Shown: positions 51,975 through 60,724 of the stretch, one piece after another
Layout of the letters: every line of letters starts with the position of its first letter
Position numbering within the stretch: position 1 is the stretch's first letter
Assembly: GCF_036226925.1 (NCBI RefSeq)
Contig: NZ_CP109031.1
Coordinates: 4,340,001 to 4,404,000 of the forward strand
DNA from: Streptomyces sp. NBC_00659
GTDB taxonomy: Bacteria; Actinomycetota; Actinomycetes; Streptomycetales; Streptomycetaceae
Length of the DNA stretch: 64,000 nt
Direction of reading: 5' to 3'
Made by a program: the position numbers and the translations under genes
The notes under the pieces: model-generated
What the model was told of the DNA's origin: nothing
What the model saw: the letters and a program-made list of their open reading frames with translations, nothing else
The model's database searches: none

Positions 51975-51992
51975 ACAGAGCTTTTGCCCCGC

Positions 51993-54323
51993 TCACGTGG
52001 TGCGGGCGGTCCCGGTGCCCTTCTCCGCGTCCAGCGCGTACACACAGCGGTCCTTGCTGCACGCGTACACGACGCCGTCCTTGACCACGGGCGCCCCGGT
52101 GATCTCGCCGCCGGTGGCCAGCTTCCAGCGCAGGCGCCCGTCGTCGGCCTTCAGGGTGTACAGCAGGTGGTCCGTGGAGCCGAAGTGAATTCGGCCCTCG
52201 GCCACCGCGGGGGCGCCCACCAGGTCGCCACCGGCCTGGAAGCGCCACTTCGGGGTGCCGGTGACGGCGTCCAGCGTGTACAGGCCCTTGCCGCTGCCCA
52301 CATGGACGTGTCCGGCCGCCACCAGGACCGGCTCGGTGGAGGCGCGGGACTCGGTGGCGATGCGCCAGCGGTCGCGGCCGTCGGTCGCGTCCAGGGCGTA
52401 CACCGTGCCGAGGTAGTCGGCGAGGTAGACACCGCCGCCCGTCACCGCGGGGCCCGGGGCGAAGGTGGGCGGGGACAGGAAGACGGCCGGGGCCTCGAAG
52501 TGCCAGCGGACGTGACCGCTGGCCGTGTCCACGGCGAGGACGCGGGTGCCGGCGGAGATGTAGACGTAGCCGTCCGGCGCGTGGGTCATACGGACCGGTA
52601 CGCCGCCGCAGGAGGCCGCGTCGCCGATCGGGTACGACCAGCGCTCCTCGCCCGTACGGGCCTCCAGGGCGCGCAGCCGCGCGTCCTTCCAGACGTACAC
52701 CGTGCCGTCGTGGATCGACGGACCGGCCTCCGGGGACTCGAAGTCAGTCTGGGCGCCGCTGATCTCCCAGAGCTTCTGGCCGTTCGCCGCCTCCCAGGCC
52801 TGGACGCCGCCGCCGCGCGTGCCGGTGACGACCGTTCCGCGGTCGGCCTGGAGGGAGTAGACCCAGGCGTCCGTGGACAGGCGCCACAGGTCCGCGCCCT
52901 CCCTGGCTTCGAGCGCGTACAGCGTCGGGCCGTCGGACGCGTGGATGCGGCCGTCCGCCACCGCCATGGACCACGCCACGTCGCGGGTCTTGAAACGGCG
53001 CCGGCCGGTCGCCACGTCGAGGGCGTGGACTTCGAAGGAGGTGACGTAGACGAGGTCGTCGGCGACCGAGGGCGTGCCCCAGACGTCGTTCGACATCCGG
53101 AAGCGCCAGGGGCGCCAGCCGGCCGGAGCGTCGGGCGCCGGGGGCGCGACCGCGGGCACCGGCGCCGGTTCGGCGCCGTTCAGGCCGATGCGCGGCCGGG
53201 ACCAGGACGCCGCGAGCCCGGCTTCCGGAGGCGGCGCCTTCACGGCCGCCGCGCGGGCGTCGAGCACCCGGGGACCGGGACCGATGGGCACCGGGGCGCC
53301 GGCGAGGCGCACCGGGCCGGTGTCGGGCGCCCCCACGGGCACCGGGGCGTGCGACGGAGGCGCAGGCACCGTGGCGCGTCCCCCGCCGCTGCGTCCGCTT
53401 CCCCCGGCCGGCTGCTTGACCGGCGGACGGCCGCCGCGCCGGGTCTCGATCAGGCCCACCGCGCGCTCGGGCAGCCACGCCGACGCCGTACCGCTGTCGT
53501 CGGAGCCGGAGCCGAAGAGGTGGGGTGCGAGCTGGGCCTGGAGGTCGGCGGGGTTGGGGCGGGCCGTGGCGTCCATCTGCATGCAGGAATCGATGAGCGG
53601 GCGCAGCTCGTCGGGAAGGCCTTCGAGGTCCGGGCCCTCGCGGAGCAGCATGAAGACCGTCTCGACGGGGTTGGCGCCGTGGAAGGGGGCGTGTCCGGTG
53701 GCCGCGAAGACGAGCATCGAGCCGAGCGAGAAGACGTCGCTCGCGCCGGTGACGCTGCGCGAGTCCTTCGCCTGCTCGGGCGACATGTAGGCGGGGGTGC
53801 CGACCGCGACGTTGGTCATGGTCAGACGGGTGTTCGAGACGCCGGACGCGATGCCGAAGTCGATCACGCGCGGCCCGTCCTCGACCACGAGGACGTTCGA
53901 GGGCTTCAGGTCACGGTGGACGAGTCCGGCGCCGTGGATCGACTGGAGCGCCTCCGCGACACCCGCCGCCAGCCAGCGCACGGCCTGGGCCGGGAGCGGC
54001 CCGCACTCATTCACTATCTCTTCGAGCGAGGGCGCGGGCACGTAGGCGGTGGCCAGCCACGGCACGGCGGCACGGGCGTCGGCGTCGACCACGGCCGCCG
54101 TGTAGAAGCCCGACACGGCGCGGGCCGCCTCGACCTCGCGCGAGAAGCGGACCCGGAACAACTGGTCCTCCGCGAGCTCGGTCCTGACCGTCTTGATCGC
54201 CACGCGCCGGCCGGAGGCCGAGCGCGCGAGATAGACCAGCCCCATGCCGCCGGCACCCAGCCGTCCCAGCACCTCGAACGGCCCGATCCGGCGCGGATCG
54301 TGCTGCGTCAGCTGATCCACCAC
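51993..54323 (-). CDS. afsK: AfsK, Ser/Thr protein kinase with PQQ-type beta-propeller
   Basis: A 776-residue kinase. With the GTG at 54323 as codon 1, the P-loop is GAGGMG (23-28), Lys 44, HRDLKPSN (136-143) and DFG (155-157). The activation-loop Thr falls at 168 (NTRLT), the autophosphorylation site I remember for S. coelicolor AfsK, which supports this start. A Pro-rich linker (about 295-400) leads to repeated PQQ blades ([32 protein letters not shown] and similar) filling the C-terminal half. It phosphorylates AfsR. It is separated from afsR/afsS by 5.3 kb of other genes. Confidence 0.95.
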   Translation of the reverse strand: MVDQLTQHDPRRIGPFEVLGRLGAGGMGLVYLARSASGRRVAIKTVRTELAEDQLFRVRFSREVEAARAVSGFYTAAVVDADARAAVPWLATAYVPAPSLEEIVNECGPLPAQAVRWLAAGVAEALQSIHGAGLVHRDLKPSNVLVVEDGPRVIDFGIASGVSNTRLTMTNVAVGTPAYMSPEQAKDSRSVTGASDVFSLGSMLVFAATGHAPFHGANPVETVFMLLREGPDLEGLPDELRPLIDSCMQMDATARPNPADLQAQLAPHLFGSGSDDSGTASAWLPERAVGLIETRRGGRPPVKQPAGGSGRSGGGRATVPAPPSHAPVPVGAPDTGPVRLAGAPVPIGPGPRVLDARAAAVKAPPPEAGLAASWSRPRIGLNGAEPAPVPAVAPPAPDAPAGWRPWRFRMSNDVWGTPSVADDLVYVTSFEVHALDVATGRRRFKTRDVAWSMAVADGRIHASDGPTLYALEAREGADLWRLSTDAWVYSLQADRGTVVTGTRGGGVQAWEAANGQKLWEISGAQTDFESPEAGPSIHDGTVYVWKDARLRALEARTGEERWSYPIGDAASCGGVPVRMTHAPDGYVYISAGTRVLAVDTASGHVRWHFEAPAVFLSPPTFAPGPAVTGGGVYLADYLGTVYALDATDGRDRWRIATESRASTEPVLVAAGHVHVGSGKGLYTLDAVTGTPKWRFQAGGDLVGAPAVAEGRIHFGSTDHLLYTLKADDGRLRWKLATGGEITGAPVVKDGVVYACSKDRCVYALDAEKGTGTARTT

Positions 54324-54716
54324 TTGCCTGCCACCTCCCCGTACGGGTCGCGTCATCCACGTATGAACGCGGCCCAGTGCAGCGTCTCACCACCGCACCG
54401 CCATGGCGGCACGCACCCTGATTCTTCCTGGCCGAGCCGCCGGTTGCGAACCCGGGGCCGGATCGGGGTGTCTCGTGACAAAACAACCGCCCCGGAAGAA
54501 GTACGGCCGCCAGGGCGCCACTGTTCAGGGCCGAAATGCGCCCCTCACCCCAGAAGTACCCCGCCCCGGCCCCCGGAAGTGCCGTCCCTCACGTCGAAAT
54601 GCCGTGCCCCTGACCGCAGAAGCGTTTCGGCCTGATCCGTCGGAGCATCCCCCGATGTCTTTGAACGGTGAAGCACCCTCACCGCCGGTACGACATCACC
54701 GCTGGTCGGGGAACCC
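54324..54716. other. Upstream region of afsK with degenerate 22-bp repeats
   Basis: 393 bases without a gene. Four imperfect units of 20-22 bases run from 54531 to 54616 (listed separately). The afsK promoter must lie here; no clear hexamers were found. Confidence 0.5.
54531..54616. repeat. Four degenerate 22-bp tandem repeats upstream of afsK
   Basis: Units 54531-54550, 54551-54572, 54573-54594 and 54595-54616 each begin C-(A/G)-GAA-(A/G)-T-(A/G)-C and continue C-rich (for example GGAAGTGCCGTCCCTCAC and CGAAATGCCGTGCCCCTGAC). A fifth partial start, CAGAAGCG, follows. The period equals two DNA turns. Confidence 0.55.
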
Positions 54717-55451
54717 TCACCGTTCGAGCACGGCGAACGACGCCCCTTGATTATCCGTGACGACGGCCACGCGCCCGTACGACGTGTCGAAGGGTGTCAC
54801 CTGGACACGGCCGCCGAGCCTGTTCACCGTCCCGAGTGTCTCCTCGCAGTCCTCGACTCCGAAGTGGACGAGGAAATGGGGCGGCATCTCGGCCGGAAAG
54901 ACGCCCGTCACGGGAACGCGGCCGAAATCGGGGGTGGCGTCGGGCCCGAACAGCGCGTCGTGGAACAAGGTGCCGTAGAAACGGTCGACCGTCGCGGTGT
55001 CGCGCGCGTACAGCTCGGCCCAGCAGAACGTGCGGGGCTCGTGCCGCTTGGCGAAACCGGGGTGGGTGCCGGGCTGCCAGAGGCCGAGCACGGCGCCCTC
55101 CGCGTCGGTGGCGAGGGCGGCCGTGCCCAGCTCGCCCGACAGGCCCACCGCCGTGGGCACGGAGATGATCCGGCCGCCGGCCGCCACGATCCGCCGGGTG
55201 AGCGCCTCGACATCCGGCGTCGCGAAGTACACCGTCCACACGGTGGGCATGCGCCCGTCCAGTTTGGGCGTGAGCGCGGCGACCGGCTCACCGTCCAGCT
55301 CCGCCCAGCCCTCCGGACCGGACTCCTCGGGGAACGTCCAGCCGAAGAGCTCGCCGTAGAAGCGCTTGCCCGCCTCCACGTCGGGAAGCTGTGCGTCGAC
55401 CCAGCAGGGCACACCCTCGGAGAACCCGGCGACAACGGCTGATTCGGCCAT
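54717..55451 (-). CDS. VOC (glyoxalase/dioxygenase superfamily) protein, two modules
   Basis: A 244-residue protein with two vicinal-oxygen-chelate modules: residues 10-115 (GVPCWVDAQLPDVEAGKRFYGELFGWTF ... AVLGLWQPG) and 130-240 (TFCWAELYARDTATVDRFYGTLF ... NQGASFAVLER). Such tandem proteins are common in Streptomyces; they may be dioxygenases, resistance proteins or binding proteins, and no specific substrate is indicated. It lies between afsK (same strand, 393 bases downstream) and the TetR gene (divergent). Confidence 0.85.
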   Translation of the reverse strand: MAESAVVAGFSEGVPCWVDAQLPDVEAGKRFYGELFGWTFPEESGPEGWAELDGEPVAALTPKLDGRMPTVWTVYFATPDVEALTRRIVAAGGRIISVPTAVGLSGELGTAALATDAEGAVLGLWQPGTHPGFAKRHEPRTFCWAELYARDTATVDRFYGTLFHDALFGPDATPDFGRVPVTGVFPAEMPPHFLVHFGVEDCEETLGTVNRLGGRVQVTPFDTSYGRVAVVTDNQGASFAVLER

Positions 55452-55697
55452 GCGGCCAAGTTAACGGCCCTGCCGGTATCCCGCAGAGCGTGCGCACCTG
55501 CTCCGGTGACGTCCCGTCCCTGCTCAGGGGCCCCGCGCGGGGCCCGCGGGCCGTGCGTCGAGCGAGCCCGGAAAACGCTCACGGGCTCCGGCGAACTCCT
55601 CGATGAACGTCCCCCGAGCCCCCGCCGAACCCCCGCGGTGTACGGCCGCACCCCATTTGCAGTCGGCCGAATCGCGCTCCGATCACCCCTCGGTAAG

Positions 55698-55712
55698 CTG
55701 ACGGCATGACAG
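55698..55712. promoter_or_regulatory. Near-copy of the regulon palindrome across the TetR start codon
   Basis: CTGACGGCATGACAG: the left half is perfect and the right half is GACAG instead of GTCAG. The ATG of the TetR gene (55706) lies inside it. It could be an autoregulatory site; a chance match is possible. Confidence 0.4.
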
Positions 55713-56353
55713 GACAAGTGCGTACCGTCGACGGCCGCGTGGCCGGACGACGTGGGCAGGCGACCCGGCAGAAGCTGCTCGACTGCCTCAGCGAGATGCT
55801 CAGCTCATCGCCCTACCGGGATGTCAAAGTCATTGACGTCGCCCGGAAGGCGGGCACTTCACCGGCGACCTTCTACCAGTACTTCCCGGACGTCGAAGGC
55901 GCCGTCCTGGAGATCGCCGAGGAAATGGCCGCCGAGGGCGCCGCGTTGACCCGGTTGCTCGAAGGCCGTTCCTGGGTCGGCAAGGCCGGCTGGCAGACCG
56001 CCCAGGAACTCGTCGACGGCTTCCTGGAGTTCTGGCGGAAGAACGACGCGATCCTGCGTGTCGTCGATCTCGGCGCCGCCGAGGGCGACAAGCGGTTCTA
56101 CAAGATCCGCATGAAGATCCTGAACTCCGTGAACAACTCCCTTACGGATTCGGTCACCGAACTCCAGGCCAAGGGGAAGGTCGACAAGGACGTGAACCCG
56201 GCCGCGATGGCCGGTTCCCTCGTCGCCATGCTCGCGGCGGTCGCCTCGCACCAGAAGGGGTTCCAGTCCTGGGGCGTCAAGCAGGCCGAACTCAAGCCGA
56301 ACCTGGCGCTGTTGGTGTATCTGGGTGTGACCGGGAAGAAGCCGACGAAGTAG
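55706..56353 (+). CDS. TetR family regulator, candidate repressor of the palindrome regulon
   Basis: A 215-residue TetR protein. The helix-turn-helix (about 15-62) reads TRQKLLDCLSEMLSSSPYRDVKVIDVARKAGTSPATFYQYFPDVEGAVLEIA. The C-terminal domain carries ILRVVDLGAAEGDKRFYKIRMKILNSVN and a basic end. There is no good ribosome site, so the mRNA may be leaderless. A near-copy of CTGAC-N5-GTCAG covers its start. It is the only orphan TetR gene among the regulon's targets, because the other (33501) has its own SDR partner and different repeat. The ligand is probably a CoA thioester (inference). Confidence 0.85.
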   Translation: MTGQVRTVDGRVAGRRGQATRQKLLDCLSEMLSSSPYRDVKVIDVARKAGTSPATFYQYFPDVEGAVLEIAEEMAAEGAALTRLLEGRSWVGKAGWQTAQELVDGFLEFWRKNDAILRVVDLGAAEGDKRFYKIRMKILNSVNNSLTDSVTELQAKGKVDKDVNPAAMAGSLVAMLAAVASHQKGFQSWGVKQAELKPNLALLVYLGVTGKKPTK

Positions 56354-56532
56354 ATCCCCGCGTCTGAACGCTCCAGCTCCTGTCATGCGGGCGGCAGTTC
56401 GTTCCGGAGAACATCCGGTGGGCTGCCGCCCGCTGCGCTGCACGGGCACCGCCGAGAACCCGGCCGGACCGCCCGTACATCCGCGCCTCCCGCTCAGCCC
56501 GGCCGTCCGGCCATCCGGAACGGAAGGCCCGT

Positions 56533-57219
56533 TCAGCCCGCCCCGGCCTCTCCCTTCCCCGCCTCGCCGGTCCCGGCCTCTCCCTTCCCCGCCTCGCCGT
56601 TGCCCGCCTCTCCCTTCCCGGAGTCGGTCGGCACCGCCCGGCGCACGATCCTGAAAAGCCGGATCTCCCGGTCCACCCGCGCCTGATAGGTGGCGTACGG
56701 CGGCCAGAACGCCAGCACCGTCGTCCAGACCGCGGCCCTCTCCTCGCCCGTGAGGAGCCGGGCGGTCACGGGGATGTCCTCGCCCTTCCAGTTGATGACG
56801 GCGTCGGGGCGGGCGAGCAGGTTCGCGGTCCAGGCGGGATGGCCCGTACGGCCGAAGTTGGACCCGATGAGGATCCAGCCGGACCCCGCCGCACCGGCCG
56901 CCGCACCCGAGGTGCACGTCTCCGGCATGCAGGCCAGCGGGGTACGGCGCTCCAGACCGCTCCTGGCGCCGCGCGCCGTCAGGACGACCCCGGGCAGCAT
57001 CTGGGCGCTGAGCAGCACCTTCCCGCGGGTGAGCCGGTGCACGGCGCGGTCGAGGGCCGGGATGAGGTGTGGGGCCACCCTGGCGAACGTCCGGGTGGAC
57101 GACACCCTCTGCACCAGCCGCACACCGGGCATCCTTCTCGCCCCGGTCCCCGCCCGGGCCCTCCCGCCGTCGCCGTCGCCCGTACCGCTCCCCGTACGCG
57201 AACGCCCGAACGCCGCCAT
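56533..57219 (-). CDS. Ddn-type F420-dependent reductase with repetitive C-terminus
   Basis: A 228-residue protein of the deazaflavin-dependent nitroreductase family: PGVVLTARGARSGLERRTPL, GWILIGSNFGRTGHPAWTANLLARPDAVINWKGEDIPVTARLLTGEERAAVW and FWPPYATYQ are typical. The C-terminus is a G-x-G-E-A pentapeptide repeated five to six times. The start overlaps the acyl-CoA dehydrogenase stop (TGATG), so both genes are translated together from sites 9/10. An ATG at residue 30 is an alternative start. It probably reduces a C=C bond of a pathway intermediate with F420H2. Confidence 0.85.
   Translation of the reverse strand: MAAFGRSRTGSGTGDGDGGRARAGTGARRMPGVRLVQRVSSTRTFARVAPHLIPALDRAVHRLTRGKVLLSAQMLPGVVLTARGARSGLERRTPLACMPETCTSGAAAGAAGSGWILIGSNFGRTGHPAWTANLLARPDAVINWKGEDIPVTARLLTGEERAAVWTTVLAFWPPYATYQARVDREIRLFRIVRRAVPTDSGKGEAGNGEAGKGEAGTGEAGKGEAGAG
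56542..56621. repeat. 30-bp tandem repeat inside the Ddn-type gene
   Basis: Two nearly identical 30-base units (56542-56571 and 56572-56601) and a partial third encode the G-x-G-E-A repeats at the protein end. The length is a multiple of 3, so copy-number change keeps the frame. Confidence 0.75.
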
Positions 57220-58406
57220 CAGACCGTCACCTCTGCGCCGTCGAAGAGCCGCGCCGCGTCGGCCGCGTGCGCGCGCAGCCGGTGGACGGGGCCGAAGAGC
57301 AGCTCGTCGCCGGACGCGCGCTTGAAGTAGAGGTGGACGTCGTGCTCCCAGGTGAAGCCGATGCCTCCGTGCAGCTGGATGCCCTCGGAGGCGGCGGTGC
57401 GCAGCGCCTCCAGCGCCTGGGCCAGCGCGAGGGCGCCCACGCGTTCACCCCCCGTCCCGGTGGCCCAGGCCGCGTAGTACGCCGCCGAGCGGGCCGACTG
57501 CACGCCCACGTACACGTCCGCGAGCCGGTGCTTGACGGCCTGGAAGGAGCCGATCGCGCGCCCGAACTGCTCACGCCGGCCCACGTGTTCGACGGTGCGT
57601 TCCAGTACGCGGTCGGCGGCGCCCACGGCCTCCACGGCGAGGACGGCGGCGGCGGTGTCCCCGACGGCGGCCAGGGCCGCGGGTACGTCGGCCTGGTCGT
57701 CACCCAGCAACTCAGCTTCCACGTCACGCAGTTCGAGCCTGGCCTGCGGCCGGGTCGGGTCCAGGGAGGTCTGTCGTGCGCGTACCAGTCCGGCGGCGTC
57801 GTCCCGTACCAGAAACAGCAGCGTCCGCGACCGCGCGAACCCGCCGGTGTGCGCGGCCACCACCAGCAGCCCGGCGCTGTGCCCGTCGAGCACCTGCGCC
57901 GCCTGCCCGTAGAGCCGCCACACGCTGTCCGCCCGGCGCGCCTGGACGCCCCCGGCGCGGCCGCCGCCGGCCCAGTCGCCGCGGTTGTCGCCGGTCAGCG
58001 CGAGGGCGGTGGCCAGGCCCGTGCCGGGGACCGCGAGGGCGGCGGTCAGCGCGCCCGAGGCCAGCGACGGCAGCAGTGCGGCGCGCTGCGCCCCGGTGCC
58101 GAGGGCCAGGATCAGCGGGGCGGCGAGAACGGCGGTGGACAGCAGCGGCGAGGGGGCGAGAGCGCGTCCCGACTCCTCACAGGCCAGGGCGAGTTCGGTC
58201 ATCGAGCAGCCGACACCGCCGTACGCCTCGGGGAGGGCGAGTCCGGGCAGCCCGAGCCGGCGCGCGAGGGTCTCCCAGAGTGCCGGGTCGTAGCCGGCGG
58301 GGGTCGGCTCGGCGGCCCGCAGCTCCCGCGGGCCGCACCGCTTCACCAGCAACTCCCGCAGCGTACGACGGATCTCCTCCTGCTCCGCGGTGAGACGGGT
58401 GTCCAT
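57219..58406 (-). CDS. Acyl-CoA dehydrogenase
   Basis: A 395-residue FAD enzyme of the ACAD family: EEQEEIRRTLRELLVKRCGPREL-type opening (TAEQEEIRRTL), GLPGLALPEAYGGVGCSMTELALACEESGRALAPSPL, and ALRTAASEGIQLHGGIGFTWEHDVHLYFKRA with the expected Glu of the C-terminal base region. The middle domain is degenerate, as in the FadE subunits that work as alpha2beta2 heterotetramers in steroid degradation; no second subunit is adjacent. GGAGGAG precedes the ATG. First gene of a two-gene operon; site 9 is 54 bases upstream. Confidence 0.9.
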   Translation of the reverse strand: MDTRLTAEQEEIRRTLRELLVKRCGPRELRAAEPTPAGYDPALWETLARRLGLPGLALPEAYGGVGCSMTELALACEESGRALAPSPLLSTAVLAAPLILALGTGAQRAALLPSLASGALTAALAVPGTGLATALALTGDNRGDWAGGGRAGGVQARRADSVWRLYGQAAQVLDGHSAGLLVVAAHTGGFARSRTLLFLVRDDAAGLVRARQTSLDPTRPQARLELRDVEAELLGDDQADVPAALAAVGDTAAAVLAVEAVGAADRVLERTVEHVGRREQFGRAIGSFQAVKHRLADVYVGVQSARSAAYYAAWATGTGGERVGALALAQALEALRTAASEGIQLHGGIGFTWEHDVHLYFKRASGDELLFGPVHRLRAHAADAARLFDGAEVTV

Positions 58407-58459
58407 GGGCGGGCTCCTCCCTCGTCGGGGGGCTGATCCGGGAAGTCCGGGAAGCTGAT

Positions 58460-58474
58460 CTGACGGGCCGTCAT
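58460..58474. promoter_or_regulatory. Regulon palindrome site 9 (one mismatch)
   Basis: CTGACGGGCCGTCAT, last base deviating, 54 bases before the acyl-CoA dehydrogenase start. Confidence 0.65.
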
Positions 58475-58532
58475 GTTAGGGCGGAGGGTCCCAGATGCAC
58501 AGGGGTGCGACGGCTCCCGGCGGGGCAGTTAT

Positions 58533-58547
58533 CTGATGTACCGTCAG
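58533..58547. promoter_or_regulatory. Regulon palindrome site 10 (one mismatch)
   Basis: CTGATGTACCGTCAG, extended to ATCTGAT-GTACC-GTCAGAT (58531-58549). It ends 4 bases before the ATG of the second Ltp gene. Confidence 0.7.
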
Positions 58548-58551
58548 ATTC

Positions 58552-59745
58552 ATGACGCATGCCACCCTGGGCCGCAGCCGTCGAAAGGCCGCCGTCGTCG
58601 GCGTATCCCTGTCCGACTGCGGCCGCGTGGACGAGGCGACCCCGTACGCCCTGCACGCCCAGGCCGCGCGCCGCGCGCTGGCCGACTCCGGCCTGGACCG
58701 CTCGGTGATCGACGGTTTCGCGTCGGCGGGCCTCGGCACCCTCGCGCCCGTCGAAGTGGCCGAATACCTGGGGCTGCGGCCCACCTGGGTCGACTCGACC
58801 TCCGTCGGCGGCTCCACCTGGGAGGTCATGGCGGCCCACGCGGCCGACGCCATCGCGGCGGGCCACGCGAACGCCGTCCTGCTCGTCTACGGCTCCACCG
58901 CCCGCGCCGACATCAGGGCGGGCCGCCGCACCGGCAACCTGTCCTTCGGCGCCCGGGGCCCCCTGCAGTTCGAGACCCCGTACGGCCACACGCTCGTCGC
59001 CAAGTACGCGATGGCCGCGCGCCGCCACATGCACACGTACGGCACCACGCTCGAACAGCTCGCCTCGGTGGCCGTCCAGGCCCGCGCGAACGCGGCCCGC
59101 AACCCGGAGGCGATGTTCCGCGACCCGGTCACCGTCGACGACGTCCTGTCGGGGCCGATGATCGCGGACCCCTTCACCAAGCTGCACTGCTGCGTCCGTT
59201 CCGACGGCGGCGCGGCGGTCCTGCTGGTGGGCGAGGAGTACGTGCGCGACTGCCGTACGGCCCCGGTGTGGGTGCTCGGAACCGGCGAGCACGTCTCCCA
59301 CACCACCATGTCCGAGTGGGCGGACTTCACCGTCTCCCCGGCGGCGGTGAGCGGCCGGCTCGCCTTCGAACGCGCCGGAGTCCGCCCGGCCGAGATCGAC
59401 TTCGCCGAGATCTACGACGCCTTCACCTACATGACCCTCGTGACCCTGGAGGACCTCGGCTTCTGCGCCAAGGGCGAGGGCGGCGCCTTCGTGGACGCGG
59501 CGAAGGGGCGGCTGCTGGTGGGCGGGGAACTGCCGGTGAACACGGACGGGGGCGGACTGTCGGCCCAGCACCCGGGTATGCGCGGCCTGTTCCTGCTCGT
59601 GGAGGCCGTACGGCAGTTGCGCGGCGATCTCCCGGAGGAACGGCAGGTACGGCGCCCCGACGGCACTCCGCCCGAGCTGGCGGTGGCGTCCGGGACGGGA
59701 GGCTGGTTCTGCTCGTCGGGGACCGTTGTGCTGGGGCGGGGGTGA
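58552..59745 (+). CDS. Thiolase-fold lipid-transfer protein (Ltp-like), nucleophile Cys replaced
   Basis: A 397-residue relative of the Ltp gene at 49257: KAAVVGVSLSDCGRVDEATPYALHAQAARRAL, VDFAEIYDAFTYMTLVTLEDLGFCAKGEGGAF and LPVNTDGGGLSAQHPGMRGLFLLVEAVRQL. At the position of the Cys in the first Ltp (GGSCATV), this one reads GGSTWEV. It should therefore be a retro-aldolase-type Ltp rather than a thiolase. No ribosome site precedes the ATG and the operator ends 4 bases upstream, so a leaderless mRNA is likely. Its DUF35 partner may be the protein encoded at 61334. Confidence 0.87.
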   Translation: MTHATLGRSRRKAAVVGVSLSDCGRVDEATPYALHAQAARRALADSGLDRSVIDGFASAGLGTLAPVEVAEYLGLRPTWVDSTSVGGSTWEVMAAHAADAIAAGHANAVLLVYGSTARADIRAGRRTGNLSFGARGPLQFETPYGHTLVAKYAMAARRHMHTYGTTLEQLASVAVQARANAARNPEAMFRDPVTVDDVLSGPMIADPFTKLHCCVRSDGGAAVLLVGEEYVRDCRTAPVWVLGTGEHVSHTTMSEWADFTVSPAAVSGRLAFERAGVRPAEIDFAEIYDAFTYMTLVTLEDLGFCAKGEGGAFVDAAKGRLLVGGELPVNTDGGGLSAQHPGMRGLFLLVEAVRQLRGDLPEERQVRRPDGTPPELAVASGTGGWFCSSGTVVLGRG

Positions 59746-59851
59746 GGGGGTTGGGGTGCTGGGGCCCGAGACGCGGGGGCCCAGGGTGCGGGGCTCTGCC
59801 TGCGGGGTCGTGCCATGGGGCATCGGGCCGTGCCAGGCGATACTCGGAACC

Positions 59852-60508
59852 ATGGAACCGGATCTTCATGAGCTGCTGAGATCGCTGCGGGTGTGGGACA
59901 CCGAGCTGCCCGGCTTCGCCCCGGAGGGTGCTCCGGCGGACCCGCTGACCCTGTTCACCCGGTGGTTCGCGGAAGCCGTGGCGGCCGGGCAGGCCGAGCC
60001 GCACACGATGACGCTCGCGACGGCCGACGAGGACGGTCTGCCCGACGTCCGGACGGTGATGCTGCACGGCGCGGACGCCGACGGCTGGGCGTTCGCCTCG
60101 CACGTGACGAGCCGCAAGGGACGCCAGCTGGCCGCGCGGCCGTACGCCGCCCTCGGCTTCTACTGGCCCGCGCAGGGGCGCCAGATCCGGCTCCGCGGCC
60201 CGGTCACCGCCGCGTCCCCCGAGGAGAGCCAGGCGGACCTGCACGCCCGCTCCACGGGTGCGCTGGCCGCCGCTCTGGTGGGCCGGCAGAGCGAAGTCCT
60301 GCCCTCACGGAACGAGTTGGACCGGGCCTCGGACGCGGCCTGGGAGCGGGCCGAGAACGCCCCGCACTCCCCCGCCCCCACCTGGACGCTCTACCGCCTC
60401 CGTCCGGACGAGGCCGAGTTCTTCCAGGGTGACGCCCGCCGGCGCCACGCCCGGTTCGTCTACCGCCGCACGGAGACCGGCTGGGACACCGGACTGCTGT
60501 GGCCTTGA
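59852..60508 (+). CDS. Pyridoxamine 5'-phosphate oxidase family protein
   Basis: A 218-residue FMN split-barrel protein: EPHTMTLATADEDGLPDVRTVMLHGADADGWAFASHVTSRKGRQLAARPYAALGFYWPAQGRQIRLRGPV and the C-terminal WTLYRLRPDEAEFFQGDARRRHARFVYRR, ending GLLWP, are the PNPOx pattern with its dimerisation tail. It may be a true PdxH or a paralogue using another substrate. ATG 59852 gives the natural N-terminus (MEPDLHELLRSLRVWD). There is no palindrome upstream. Confidence 0.85.
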   Translation: MEPDLHELLRSLRVWDTELPGFAPEGAPADPLTLFTRWFAEAVAAGQAEPHTMTLATADEDGLPDVRTVMLHGADADGWAFASHVTSRKGRQLAARPYAALGFYWPAQGRQIRLRGPVTAASPEESQADLHARSTGALAAALVGRQSEVLPSRNELDRASDAAWERAENAPHSPAPTWTLYRLRPDEAEFFQGDARRRHARFVYRRTETGWDTGLLWP

Positions 60509-60724
60509 CACCGCCGCTGACCACGGACACGGTCCCCGATCCCGCCGGGCGCACCCCGCCCCGGCACGCCCAGCCCGCCGACCCCGCATGCATGAGCCCG
60601 CATGCCCGGCCTACGCCTCGTACATGACCGCGTCCTGTCCATGTTCCCGGTCGGCTGCCCCTTTTCGGTGAGCACGGACCGTTCAAGGAGTGCCCCGTGG
60701 GCCCGGAGGGGCTTGAATGGCCGG

